DNA of 64,000 nucleotides from Planctomycetota bacterium. GTDB lineage: Bacteria > Planctomycetota > Planctomycetia > Pirellulales > UBA1268. The notes under the pieces are model-generated. The model had not been told where the DNA came from. It saw only the letters and a program-made list of their open reading frames with translations, and searched no databases. This document shows, piece after piece, positions 52,001-60,774 of the stretch (the stretch's first letter is position 1; every line of letters starts with the position of its first letter). The stretch spans positions 1 through 64,000 of the forward strand of contig JAGWVR010000003.1 of the NCBI GenBank assembly GCA_018970785.1, in the 5' to 3' direction. Both the position numbers and the translations under genes were made by a program.

Positions 52001-53089
52001 ATGAGTTCGTGGGACAGCGGTGCGGACCATTCCGGCCGCGACGCGGCACCCTCGGCCGACGACGCCCTGCCAGAAAAACCCCTCCAAGATCGGCCCTCGG
52101 CGGCAAACCGCCGTCCGCCGGCGTGGGCGTCGGTCGCCGGCACGGTCGGCCGGGTCGCGGGAACGCTGTTCCTGCTTGCATTCGCCCTGCGAAATGTCGA
52201 GTGGTCCACGCTGGCATCCAATCTTAAGGCAGCCGATTGGCGCTGGTGGATGGCGGGGTTGACGGCCGGCGTCCTCGTCCAGGTCGTCGCGGCGGTACGC
52301 TGGGGTTCGCTGGCGCGGCCGATCGGCTTCCCGCTCTCGACCACGACATTCATCCGCCGGTTTTTCGAGGGGGCGTTTTTCAGCCTCTGCCTACCCGGTT
52401 CGATCGGCGGCGACGTCGTCAAAGCGTTCCGCCTGTCGGACACCGTAGACGGCCGACTCCTGGCGGGCTGCACGATCCTCGCCGACCGGATCACCGGTCT
52501 CACGGCGCTGCTGGTTCTGGCTTTCACGGCGCTCGTCTCGCAGCACTACACGCTGCCGGTCACCGCGACGATCGCGGTCGGGGCGGCCCTCTTGCTGCTG
52601 GCGATGACCGGCGCGTACCTCGGCGTACGGATGATCGATCGGGTGATTTCCCGCCTTCCGGAGCATCACCGCGTGAAGCGATTCCTCGCCTACCTGCTCC
52701 CCTACCAGGTGCGGCCCAGCCTGCTGGTGCGGGCCCTCGCCTGGAGCATGGTGGTGCAGATGGGGGGCGCGTTCGCCGTCTCGCTCGTCGGTCGGTCGGT
52801 CGGGATCGAACTCCCGCTGGCGGTGTGGTTCGGATCGGTGCCCCTGGTCGCGGTGGCGATGGTCCTGCCGATCAGCATCAGTGGCGTCGGCGTCCGCGAA
52901 GGTGGTCTGTCGCTCCTGCTCAAACCCCACGGTGTCGCGCCGGAGCAGGCGGTCGCGATCGGGGTATTGTGGTTTCTGACGACGATCGTCTGCGGTCTCC
53001 TCGGAGGCGTGTCGTTTCTCGCTGAACGCCGACCGGCGACGATCTCGCTCCCCCAGGCGCTGCAGTCGACAGCCTCACCGCCGGGGTGA
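52001..53089 (+). CDS. UPF0104 / LPG-synthase-type transmembrane protein
   Basis: 362 residues with about eight membrane helices. Family motifs are RFFEGAFFSLCLPGSIGGDVVKAFRLS, CTILADRITGLTALLVLAF and VLPISISGVGVREGGLSLLL. This is the flippase-type part of lysylphosphatidylglycerol synthase without its aminoacyltransferase domain. Such proteins are associated with lipid or glycan export. It is divergent from the exosortase, consistent with a role at the same envelope locus, but the substrate is unknown. Confidence 0.88.
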   Translation: MSSWDSGADHSGRDAAPSADDALPEKPLQDRPSAANRRPPAWASVAGTVGRVAGTLFLLAFALRNVEWSTLASNLKAADWRWWMAGLTAGVLVQVVAAVRWGSLARPIGFPLSTTTFIRRFFEGAFFSLCLPGSIGGDVVKAFRLSDTVDGRLLAGCTILADRITGLTALLVLAFTALVSQHYTLPVTATIAVGAALLLLAMTGAYLGVRMIDRVISRLPEHHRVKRFLAYLLPYQVRPSLLVRALAWSMVVQMGGAFAVSLVGRSVGIELPLAVWFGSVPLVAVAMVLPISISGVGVREGGLSLLLKPHGVAPEQAVAIGVLWFLTTIVCGLLGGVSFLAERRPATISLPQALQSTASPPG

Positions 53090-53151
53090 GCATCCGGCCC
53101 TCAGGCGGTCTGGCACGACACGGCCGTGCCGCGGTCGGCCGCGAGCGATCG

Positions 53152-53691
53152 CTAGCCGACCGGCGGGCCCGACATACGGTGGCGGTCGAAGACGAGCAAA
53201 CCGGCGATCGACTTGGCATCCTCGATCCGCCCGTCGAGGCACATCGCCACCGCCTCGTCGATGCTCACCTCGCGGGTCCGGATCTCCTCGCCGGGCTCGA
53301 GTTCCTGCGGACCGGCGACGAGCCCCTCCGCCACGAACAGGTGCATCCGTTCGCGGAGGATGCCTGGCGACATCCAAAACGCCCCCAGCGCCGTGATCGT
53401 CCCGGCGCGGTAGCCGGTCTCCTCGACGAGCTCGCGGGCCGCGGCCGCGGCCGGGGGCTCAGGCCGATCGAGCGTTCCGGCGGGCAATTCGAGGAGCGTG
53501 GCCCCGACAGCGACGCGCGCCACCTCGACGAGGCACACGTTCCCGGACGGTGTCACGGGGATCACGACGACGCTCCCCGGATGGTCGACGACCTGGCGCT
53601 CGTGGAGCGTTCCGTCGGCGCAGTGCTGCACGACACGAACGACGCGGAAGCGCCGGCCTTCGAAGAGGACATCGGCAGGTCGGGAAGCCAT
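53152..53691 (-). CDS. Nudix hydrolase (ADP-ribose pyrophosphatase-like)
   Basis: 179 residues. The Nudix box is GTLDRPEPPAAAAARELVEETGYRAG, matching Gx5Ex7REUxEExGU. SPGILRERMHLFVAEGL downstream is typical of ADP-ribose or sugar-nucleotide pyrophosphatases. The start MASRPADVLFEGRRFRVVRV matches family N-termini. It is followed upstream on the same strand by the YgfZ gene. Confidence 0.9.
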   Translation of the reverse strand: MASRPADVLFEGRRFRVVRVVQHCADGTLHERQVVDHPGSVVVIPVTPSGNVCLVEVARVAVGATLLELPAGTLDRPEPPAAAAARELVEETGYRAGTITALGAFWMSPGILRERMHLFVAEGLVAGPQELEPGEEIRTREVSIDEAVAMCLDGRIEDAKSIAGLLVFDRHRMSGPPVG

Positions 53692-53746
53692 CGTCGTGCA
53701 CTCCGGAAACGGGGAATCGCTCGGGGACACCGCGGGCTCGACGGCG

Positions 53747-54721
53747 TCAGGGGAATCGGCCGCTCACGGGCGTGACCCGCTCGGCGCCGACCGCCAGCCG
53801 CTCCCGTGCCGCCAGTCCCTTCGTCGTCACCATCGCCAGCGCGATTCCCGAGCCACCGTCGGCCGACCAGGCGGCGCTCGTCACGCCGCCGACCGTGTCG
53901 CGCGTCCCGTCGTCGTTGATGGCGACCACCTCGGCACCGCCGGTCGGGAGGACGGTCGCACTGGCGAGCCTCACCAGGCGCCGGTTGACGTGGCCGAGTG
54001 CGTCGATCCGGGCGACAGTCTCCTGGCCGAGGTAGCACCCCTTCGTGAACGAGATCGCCTCCCCGTCGCGCCCCAATTCCTGGGGGAGTGCCCGCTCGGG
54101 GATGTCGTGGGGCAGCGGGTAGCCGTTTTCGATCCGCACGGCGTCGACCGCCGCCGCCGCGGCGTTCACGAGGCCAGCCGCCGCACACGCGGCGTCCAAA
54201 TTCGCGGCCGCCGCGCGGGGAACGAGCAGCAACCAGCCTCCCGGCCAGACGCCGGCCGCGGAGATCGTCTTGACCGCGCCGAGGTCGATGCCCGGGACAG
54301 TCCGTACGTCCGGTGACCGGGCTGCGGCCAACCAATCCGTCGCCTGCGGCCCGGCCAGGCCCCGCACCTCCCAGGTGGCGGAGACGGCGGCCACCGTGAG
54401 CCGCTCGCGGATGTGGTACCGCTCGAGATGGACGGCGAGATCGCTTTCCACTCCCGGCCACGCCACCAGCCAGACGTCGTCGCCTTCGCGGAGCACGTGG
54501 ACCAACGCCACGATCTGCCCACGCGCGTCGAGCAGCATCGCTTCGCTCGAAGCGCCGTGCGCCAATGCCGCCACGTGGGCGGTCGCGAACGCGTCGACGA
54601 ACCGCACCGCGTCGGGGCCGGCGACGTGGATCACGGCGCAGCCGGGAATCGCGAACCGCGCCACGCCACGGCGGAGCTGGGAATACCCCGGCGGGACGGG
54701 AGTGGGGGTGGCGTCGTCCAT
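53747..54721 (-). CDS. ygfZ: YgfZ/GcvT-like folate-binding protein (Fe-S assembly)
   Basis: 324 residues. The diagnostic YgfZ motif K-G-C-Y-x-G-Q-E is present as ISFTKGCYLGQETVARIDALGHVNRRLVRL. The GcvT-like N-terminus has VIHVAGPDAVRFVDAFATAHV and LLDARGQIVALVHVLREGDDVWLV. It uses tetrahydrofolate to help assemble or repair iron-sulfur enzymes. The ATG at 54721 is preferred over the track's 45-residue longer frame. It is 56 bp from the Nudix gene on the same strand. Confidence 0.9.
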   Translation of the reverse strand: MDDATPTPVPPGYSQLRRGVARFAIPGCAVIHVAGPDAVRFVDAFATAHVAALAHGASSEAMLLDARGQIVALVHVLREGDDVWLVAWPGVESDLAVHLERYHIRERLTVAAVSATWEVRGLAGPQATDWLAAARSPDVRTVPGIDLGAVKTISAAGVWPGGWLLLVPRAAAANLDAACAAAGLVNAAAAAVDAVRIENGYPLPHDIPERALPQELGRDGEAISFTKGCYLGQETVARIDALGHVNRRLVRLASATVLPTGGAEVVAINDDGTRDTVGGVTSAAWSADGGSGIALAMVTTKGLAARERLAVGAERVTPVSGRFP

Positions 54722-55076
54722 GGAACCAGCGGGTGCGGCGGCCTGACGGGGATCGTCAGTGGAGGGTACCACCGTCGGCCGCGCGAAAAAACGCGGCCTT
54801 CGACCGACCCTGGCGAACGCTCGGCCGGGATCCTGCGTACAGCCTCTCGTTCGCACGACGCGGGATCGGAAGTCCGGATCCCCGTCGCGTGATGGCCGTG
54901 GTCGATCGGCAGGGAACGCTGTCGCGTCACCCGCCGTCGGCCCGGATCACGGCGTCGAGCGGCACCCGCGTGCGGAAGGTTTCCGCCGTGACTCCGTCGG
55001 TGTAGACGCGGTCGCACCGTGCGCCCGCGGCACCCCGGAGGGATGACGTTCCGAGTCCGGAAAGTGATGGTGGCCG
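54722..55076 (+). other. Divergent spacer, ygfZ/HTH gene
   Basis: 355 bp, no credible gene or repeat copy. It should contain promoters for both neighbours. No clear promoter was identified. Confidence 0.5.
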
Positions 55077-55703
55077 ATGGCAACGGTGCGCTTCGAGGGT
55101 CAGTGCCACGACGGCTTCGACGAGGATGGCTGCTATCCCAACCCGTTCGCCGCGGATCACGGTGAGGAATCCGGCCACGACCTCCCGCCGCTCGGCGAGC
55201 GGCCGTCGCTGCGTCCACGGGTCGCGCGGCGCGTGCCACGCCCGCAGACCGGGCTGCACCGGATCGCCGAGGTGCGCGAACAACAGGGCGTCTCCCAGCG
55301 CAACGTCGCCCGCCGCCTGGGGCTGGAATTGGCCGTCGTCCGCCGCCAGGAACAGTCTGACTGCGATCTGCGGATCTCCGACCTGATGCTCTGGCAGCAG
55401 GTCCTCGAGGTGCCGATCGCCGAACTGCTCGTCGAGGGGGAGGGGCAACTCTCCGGTCCCGTCCTGGCCCGTTCCCGAATGGTCAAGCTGATGAAGACGG
55501 CGGCTGCGATCCGCGAACAGTCCGGCAGCGGGGCGCTGGGCAAGTTGGCCGACATGCTCATCACGCAGATCCTGGAGATCATGCCGGAACTGGCCGACGT
55601 CACCCCCTGGCATTCCGTGGGCCAGCGACGGACCCTGGCGGAGTTGGGTCGAACCGCGTGCCAGGTCGTGTCGGAGGACTCTCTCCGCAGCGGCGGCTCG
55701 TGA
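55077..55703 (+). CDS. XRE-type helix-turn-helix protein
   Basis: 208 residues. The HTH is LHRIAEVREQQGVSQRNVARRLGLELAVVRRQEQ, followed by DLRISDLMLWQQVLEVPIAELLVE, as in Cro/CI-family regulators. A helical C-terminal part (LARSRMVKLMKTAAAIREQSGSGALGKLADMLITQILEIMPEL) may mediate dimerisation. Similar two-part proteins occur in Planctomycetota; targets are unknown. The N-terminal 65 residues before the HTH are poorly conserved, so the true start could be internal. Confidence 0.75.
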   Translation: MATVRFEGQCHDGFDEDGCYPNPFAADHGEESGHDLPPLGERPSLRPRVARRVPRPQTGLHRIAEVREQQGVSQRNVARRLGLELAVVRRQEQSDCDLRISDLMLWQQVLEVPIAELLVEGEGQLSGPVLARSRMVKLMKTAAAIREQSGSGALGKLADMLITQILEIMPELADVTPWHSVGQRRTLAELGRTACQVVSEDSLRSGGS

Positions 55704-55762
55704 GGAGGGCGGCGGGCGCGGCGCCGTCGCACACCGCGCTTGATTCGCGCCGTGCCGGCGGC

Positions 55763-56293
55763 CTAGGATCGGTCGGTCGTCTTCCGCTCCGTCGCTCCCC
55801 CGCGAGGTCCGTTCCGGTGTTTTCGCTGCTCGGCGTCCTGCTCATCGTGCTGGTGCTGTTCGTCGCCGTCGCCATGACGGCGAAACTCGTCCTCGGAAAG
55901 TGACGCCGAGTGACGCTGCCGCCCGCGGTCGTCCTGGCCGTGCCGCGAGCCTGACGCCTGCCGCGTGGCTCCGACGAACAGGAGGGTCACCAGCGCCCCC
56001 AAGACCCCGGCGAACGTGACCCAGGCTCCGACTGCCAACCCGAAATAGTCGCGCAGCCACACCCGTGACGGTGGCTCGACACTCCGCGGCACCTTGCGCT
56101 GGACGGGGCCTTCGCGGCCCGTCTGTTTCGCCATCCCGCGGCGGAACTCGTCCCAATCCACTTGGGCTTCGGGGCGGGCGAGGGCCTCGAGCCATCCGTC
56201 CCGGGCCCACCACAGGCCCAGCGGCGGGCCGACCGTGGCGGCCAACCAGAGCGTCGCCAGCACGGTGATCTGCAGCCTGTTGCGCGAAACCAT
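55763..56293 (-). CDS. Small two-helix membrane protein (hypothetical)
   Basis: About 176 residues. Two membrane helices are seen: LQITVLATLWLAATVGPPLGLWWA and YFGLAVGAWVTFAGVLGALVTLLFVGA, separated by a hydrophilic loop. After them comes a His/Asp/Gln-rich tail (HGDGDEQHQHDEQDAEQRKHRNG) that overlaps, on the other strand, the 28-residue ORF at 55817. The tail is likely wrong if the small ORF is real. No family recognised. Confidence 0.45.
   Translation of the reverse strand: MVSRNRLQITVLATLWLAATVGPPLGLWWARDGWLEALARPEAQVDWDEFRRGMAKQTGREGPVQRKVPRSVEPPSRVWLRDYFGLAVGAWVTFAGVLGALVTLLFVGATRQASGSRHGQDDRGRQRHSASLSEDEFRRHGDGDEQHQHDEQDAEQRKHRNGPRGGATERKTTDRS
55817..55903 (+). CDS. 28-residue single-span micro-ORF
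   Basis: MFSLLGVLLIVLVLFVAVAMTAKLVLGK from a GTG, with GAGG about 7 bp upstream. It is a hydrophobic helix with a short basic end, like small membrane regulators. It is too short for the track as a gene of its own and overlaps the minus-strand ORF. Existence is uncertain. Confidence 0.4.
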   Translation: MFSLLGVLLIVLVLFVAVAMTAKLVLGK

Positions 56294-56470
56294 CGCCGCG
56301 GAGTTCCCGGAAAAGCTTGGGGGCCCGACGGCGACCGCTCCGGCACCGTCCCCCCATTCTGCCGCGTCGACCGCGCCGCTCAACCGGTCTGGCGGGGCAG
56401 CCGACGGTTCGCTACCGTCCCCGCCGATCCTCCCGTTTCCCGCCCCGCGTTCCTCGAAGGAGTCGTCAGC

Positions 56471-57559
56471 GTGGTCACCGACCCCTGCACGCTTCGCAGC
56501 CGCGTGACCGCGATCCTCGCGGCCGTGGCGTTCGCCGGCCTCCCGACGGCAGCACTCGCCCAGCCTGGCCAGTCCGGCTGGCTGCCCACATCGTGGTTCA
56601 CCCCGAGCCAAGTCGACCCCAAGGCGATGTTCCCGTTGGCCGAGCAGGACGGTCCCTGGCTCGTCCTCGCGACGACGTTCCGCGGCGAGGGTGCCCGTGA
56701 CGACGCCCGGCGTCTCGTCCAGGAACTGCGGCAGAAACACGGCCTCAAAGCCTACACCCACGAGAAATCGTTCGACTACACGGGATCACCGCAGGGTCTC
56801 GGCCTCAATCCCGACGGTTCGCCGAAGAAGATGCGCTATGCCAACAGCGCGCAGGTCGTCGAGGTTGCCGTGCTCGTCGGCGACTTCGCGTCGTTCGACG
56901 ATCCCCGCGGCCAGAAGGTCCTGGCCCGAGTCAAGCAACTCCATCCTGAAGCCCTCTCGGGCGAAGGAGGGCGGAGCCGTTCCTATTCCGAGTTCCGGCG
57001 GATGGTCGGCCTCGAACGGGGCACCGGCAAGGGACCGCTGCATCTGGCGTTCGTGATCCCCAATCCACTGCTGCCGGAGGACTTTTTCGCCCGCCAGCAG
57101 ATCGACCGCTTCGTCCTCGACATGAACGCCGACGTCACCCACAGCCTTCTCGACTGCCCGGGGGCGTACAGCATCCGGGTGGCGACCTTCACCGGTGCCG
57201 GAAGCTTCGACCAATCCACCGCCGAGGAAACCCCCGGCGCCAGCCGGCTGGTCGAGGCGGCGGAGCAGGCCCATCGGCTCACCGAAACGCTGCGCCGTGC
57301 CGGCTGGCCCGCCTGGGAGTTTCACGACCGTGAATCGAGCATCGTCTGCGTGGGATCGTTCGACGAGGTGCGGATCCGGCAACCCAACGGCGGCACGGCC
57401 CTCCATCCCGAGGCGGCGAGGATCGTCCGCGAACTCGGCCCCGACCCAGCGCGGCTGGCCGCCGGAGCCGTGATGCCGCGGACGATCGACGGGATCCTCC
57501 TCGACGTCGCCCCGAAACCGATCGGCGTGCCGCGCCGGCCGGCCCGCGCCAAGCTCTGA
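56471..57559 (+). CDS. Exported hypothetical protein
   Basis: 362 residues from a GTG preceded by AAGGAGTCGTCAGC. Signal peptide: AILAAVAFAGLPTAALAQ. The mature part begins WFTPSQVDPKAMFPLAEQDGPWLVLATTFRGEGARDDARRLVQELRQKHGLKAYTHEKSFDYTG. This may be a SPOR-like fold, since a rounded LVQELRQKHGLKAYTH motif is typical of SPOR-type helices, but this is uncertain. No catalytic motif was seen. It is followed 4 bp later by rdgB and likely co-transcribed. Confidence 0.6.
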   Translation: MVTDPCTLRSRVTAILAAVAFAGLPTAALAQPGQSGWLPTSWFTPSQVDPKAMFPLAEQDGPWLVLATTFRGEGARDDARRLVQELRQKHGLKAYTHEKSFDYTGSPQGLGLNPDGSPKKMRYANSAQVVEVAVLVGDFASFDDPRGQKVLARVKQLHPEALSGEGGRSRSYSEFRRMVGLERGTGKGPLHLAFVIPNPLLPEDFFARQQIDRFVLDMNADVTHSLLDCPGAYSIRVATFTGAGSFDQSTAEETPGASRLVEAAEQAHRLTETLRRAGWPAWEFHDRESSIVCVGSFDEVRIRQPNGGTALHPEAARIVRELGPDPARLAAGAVMPRTIDGILLDVAPKPIGVPRRPARAKL

Positions 57560-57563
57560 TCCG

Positions 57564-58205
57564 ATGACGGCTCCGACCGGCCCCATCCTCGTGCTCGGCA
57601 CGACCAGCAGCGGGAAGCTGCGGGAGCTGCGCCGGATACTCGAGCCTCTGGGGATCGTCTGCCGGGCCCTGGCCGACATGCCCGGCGCGGTAGACGTCGA
57701 TGAAACCGGTGCCACGTTCGCCGCCAACGCCGCCCTCAAGGCCGCCGCCCAGGCGCGTGCCTGCCGGGCATGGGTCCTCGCCGAGGACAGCGGGCTGTGC
57801 GTCGCCGCTCTCGGCGGCGCGCCCGGGATCCGGTCCGCGCGGTTCGCCGGCGAGCCACGCGACGACGCCGCCAACAACCGGCTTCTGCTCGAGCGCCTCG
57901 CCGACGCCACGGACCGCACCGCGCACTATGCATGCCACGCGGCGTTGGCGAACCCCGCCGGAGCGATCGTGGCGACCTCCCACGGCGAGTGCCACGGCGT
58001 GATCACGGCAGCACCGGCCGGCACCGGAGGGTTCGGCTACGACCCGCTGTTCGTCGTCCCGGAGTACCACCGGACGTTCGGCACGCTGCCGGGGACGGTC
58101 AAGGACCTGATCAGTCACCGGGCGCGTGCGATCCGCGCGATCAGCGACGACCTGCTCAGGCACCTGCGCCCCGCGGCGTCCTCCCTGCCGCCAACCGGGC
58201 GGTGA
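57564..58205 (+). CDS. rdgB: Non-canonical purine NTP pyrophosphatase
   Basis: 213 residues, HAM1 family. The N-terminal loop is VLGTTSSGKLRELRRIL. AEDSGLCVAALGGAPGIRSARFAG is the family signature. GFGYDPLFVVPEYHRTFGTLPGTVKDLISHRARAI closes the active site. It hydrolyses dITP, XTP and dUTP-like nucleotides, preventing misincorporation. Its end overlaps the oppositely oriented glycosyltransferase by 50 bp. Confidence 0.95.
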   Translation: MTAPTGPILVLGTTSSGKLRELRRILEPLGIVCRALADMPGAVDVDETGATFAANAALKAAAQARACRAWVLAEDSGLCVAALGGAPGIRSARFAGEPRDDAANNRLLLERLADATDRTAHYACHAALANPAGAIVATSHGECHGVITAAPAGTGGFGYDPLFVVPEYHRTFGTLPGTVKDLISHRARAIRAISDDLLRHLRPAASSLPPTGR

Positions 58206-59319
58206 TCACGTCGATGACCGTCGGGGTGCCATCCATCCGCCCCCGATACCCCCGCGCAACGGTCGCGAACGGCTCCAGTCCGGCGACGAATCCGCGGACC
58301 ACCTCCGGGGTGACCGCTTCGAGGGGGCAGAACGAGCCGGCGGCCATGTCGGCGAGAAAATGGCTGTTGATCAGCTGCTCGGCGTGGGCGCGCTCCGGCA
58401 GCAGGAACATCGGCTTGCCGAAGTGCAGCGCCTCGCCGATGAGTTGGTTGCCGGCCGCCGAAATCAGGGCCCGGCATCCCGCCAGGTCGTCGATGAACCG
58501 GCACTCGTCGATCTCGTGAAACGTGAGGTTCCGCCACGAAGGCCGGGCGCCGAGCCCGTAGACGCGGATCGGGAGACCGGCTTCGTCGAGGGCGTCGAGC
58601 ACCGAGTGCGGCGTGATGCGGCGGAGATAGCTCACCAGGTGGCCGCGATCCTCGGGCGCGACGGCGAGCAGTGCCGGGCGGAGGAGAGGCCCGACCTGGA
58701 CGACGTGCTCCCACCCCGGCTTGAGTGCTGGGCGAAAAAACGCCGAGACCACGGTGTCGTCGGCGTCGGTCGAGTACATCCAGACCGCATGGCTCATGAA
58801 CCAGGCGTGCCACTGCAGGCCCCAGGGAAGGATCCCGAGGGAGTAGGCGAGGAGGAAGTGCTGGTGGTCCACGCTGACCAGCGGGATGCCCAACCGCGCG
58901 CAGGCCCGCGGCAGGGCCGGCTCGAAATCGGTCACCGCCAGATCGGCGCCGAACGACTGCAGCTCCGTCGCCAATCGTTCGACGAGTGGACCGAGGATCC
59001 GGGCCTGGTAGTCCAGCCCGACGGTGATCGACCGGGCGATGTCGAGACGCCCGTCCGTGTACTGGAAGACGATCCCGGGGATCTCGCTGACGGAGACGGG
59101 CCCGTCTCCCGGGAACCGCCTGGCGAGCATGTCGTGGGCGTCGGCGGAGGTGTAGATCCGAATCGTGTGGCCCGACGGCAGGCGCTCGACGAGCGTCGCC
59201 ACCCGCGTGGCGTGGCCCCGCCCCTCGCCGCACAGGCTGATCGCGATCCGCGCCACGCCAGTCGTCCCGGAAAACCGCGCCGCCGGGGTTTTCGCGCCCG
59301 CGCGACCGTGGTCCGTCAT
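58156..59319 (-). CDS. MurG-like glycosyltransferase
   Basis: 387 residues, GT-B fold. The N-terminus has ARIAISLCGEGRGHATRVATLVERLP. The nucleotide-sugar site is LAGCRALISAAGNQLIGEALHFGKPMFLLPERAHAEQLINSHFLADM. This resembles the Glyco_tran_28_C group of bacterial and archaeal transferases, distinct from MurG. Donor and acceptor are unknown. The start is MTDHGRAGAK; the longer track frame adds a low-complexity leader. Converges with rdgB. Confidence 0.85.
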   Translation of the reverse strand: MTDHGRAGAKTPAARFSGTTGVARIAISLCGEGRGHATRVATLVERLPSGHTIRIYTSADAHDMLARRFPGDGPVSVSEIPGIVFQYTDGRLDIARSITVGLDYQARILGPLVERLATELQSFGADLAVTDFEPALPRACARLGIPLVSVDHQHFLLAYSLGILPWGLQWHAWFMSHAVWMYSTDADDTVVSAFFRPALKPGWEHVVQVGPLLRPALLAVAPEDRGHLVSYLRRITPHSVLDALDEAGLPIRVYGLGARPSWRNLTFHEIDECRFIDDLAGCRALISAAGNQLIGEALHFGKPMFLLPERAHAEQLINSHFLADMAAGSFCPLEAVTPEVVRGFVAGLEPFATVARGYRGRMDGTPTVIDVITARLAAGRTPRGAGA

Positions 59320-59483
59320 TGTGTACGCTGCGGAAAAAACCGTCGCGATGGCCCCTTTTGCGGGCGCGGGAGCCACCGCCATCCGGGGGCGGTCGCCCGC
59401 GGAGAAGGGGACTGTCTGGAGAGAAGGTGTCAGGTGCCGTAGACTGCGATGGAAACGGCCTCGTTTTGCCCGACACGGACGGC

Positions 59484-60581
59484 ATGATGCCAACACCCTC
59501 GTGGTCACGCCACCGGCCGATGTGGGCCGTCGGTCGCCGAGCGACCGCTGCCGCGGCACTGTCCGCGGCGTCGCTGGCGATCACCTGGTCGCTGGCGGCA
59601 CACGGTCTTGGACAGGCCGTCGAACGGGCCCCGGCGGTCGTGTTGACGATCGACGACGAGCCCGTCTCCGCCACGCAGCTGAGCGCCGCCGTCAGGCGTG
59701 TGCCCGGGGCAAGGTCGCTCACCCCGAGCACCCCCCCGGAGCAGCGTCTCCTCGTCGAGGCCCGGGCGGTCGACAGCCTGATCAACGAGCGTCTGCTCGC
59801 GGCAGCTGCACGACGGGAGGCGATCATCGTCACCCCCCAGGACATCGACGCCCGGATCGACCGGTTGGTCGCGGCGGCCAAGAAGGTCAGCCTCGAGGAC
59901 TTCCTCCGTACCACCGGAGACGACGGCGACGACCTCCGCCATCGGGTGAATCTCGATCTGACCATCGAGAAGCTGCTCGAGCCGCAGTTGGCCGAAGGAG
60001 CTCTCCGCGCCGAGTACAACGCCCGACGGCGCGAATTCGACGGGTCACGGGTCCGGGTCAGCCACGTGGTGCTGCGGCCGGAGATGTCGTTGGGAACCGG
60101 TGCCGTGGCCGACACGCTCTCCCGGGCGGAGTCGATTCGCCGGGAGATCCTCCGTGGCGACGCGACGTTCGCCGACGCCGCGCGAAAGTACTCGTCGGGG
60201 CCGAGCCGTCATCGCGGTGGCGACATCGGCTTCATCGGCCGGCTCGATCCGATGACCGAGGAGTTCTCCGCCGCGGCGTTCGCGTTGGCGAAGGGGGACG
60301 TCTCGAAACCGTTCACGACGCCGTTCGGTATCCATGTCGCGACGGTCACGGAAATCGAACCGGGAAAGCTGTCTTTCGAGGCGGTCCGCGGACTCGTGCT
60401 CCGACAGGTGAGCGTGACTGCGTTTCGGAATCTCGTCCAGGGGCTGCGGTCGAAAGCGCGGGTCGTGTATTCCCCCGGCGTACCCCATTTTGCCGGCGGA
60501 CGGCCGGGGGCCGAGGTGGTCGTGCTCGAGGACGCAGACGTCGTCGAACCCGGGGCGACGAGCGAGCCGGTCCGGCCCTGA
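59484..60581 (+). CDS. Parvulin-type peptidyl-prolyl isomerase (SurA/PpiC-like)
   Basis: 365 residues. A signal peptide (AAAALSAASLAITWSLAAHGLGQ) precedes a SurA-like N-terminal domain (VDSLINERLLAAAARREAIIVTPQDIDARIDRLV). The parvulin domain is RVRVSHVVLRPEM ... FADAARKYSSGPSRHRGGDIGFIGRLDPMTEEFSAAAFALAKGDVSKPFTTPFGIHVATVTE. It should act in folding of exported proteins. A second in-frame ATG occurs three bases later. Confidence 0.9.
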   Translation: MMPTPSWSRHRPMWAVGRRATAAAALSAASLAITWSLAAHGLGQAVERAPAVVLTIDDEPVSATQLSAAVRRVPGARSLTPSTPPEQRLLVEARAVDSLINERLLAAAARREAIIVTPQDIDARIDRLVAAAKKVSLEDFLRTTGDDGDDLRHRVNLDLTIEKLLEPQLAEGALRAEYNARRREFDGSRVRVSHVVLRPEMSLGTGAVADTLSRAESIRREILRGDATFADAARKYSSGPSRHRGGDIGFIGRLDPMTEEFSAAAFALAKGDVSKPFTTPFGIHVATVTEIEPGKLSFEAVRGLVLRQVSVTAFRNLVQGLRSKARVVYSPGVPHFAGGRPGAEVVVLEDADVVEPGATSEPVRP

Positions 60582-60774
60582 CGGCTTCCGCCGCGGCTCG
60601 ATGAGACCGCGCGGCGGGCGATGGGGCTGGCGGCATCTCCGCTCGCCCGACGGGCGGGTCGACGTCGGTGAGATGCGATTGGCCCGAACCCGCCGGCGTG
60701 CTACGGTCCCGCCCCCGGTCGAGCCGCCGCTGGCGGCGGAGACGTGGGCCCTCCACCTCGGCGGTGACGACGCG

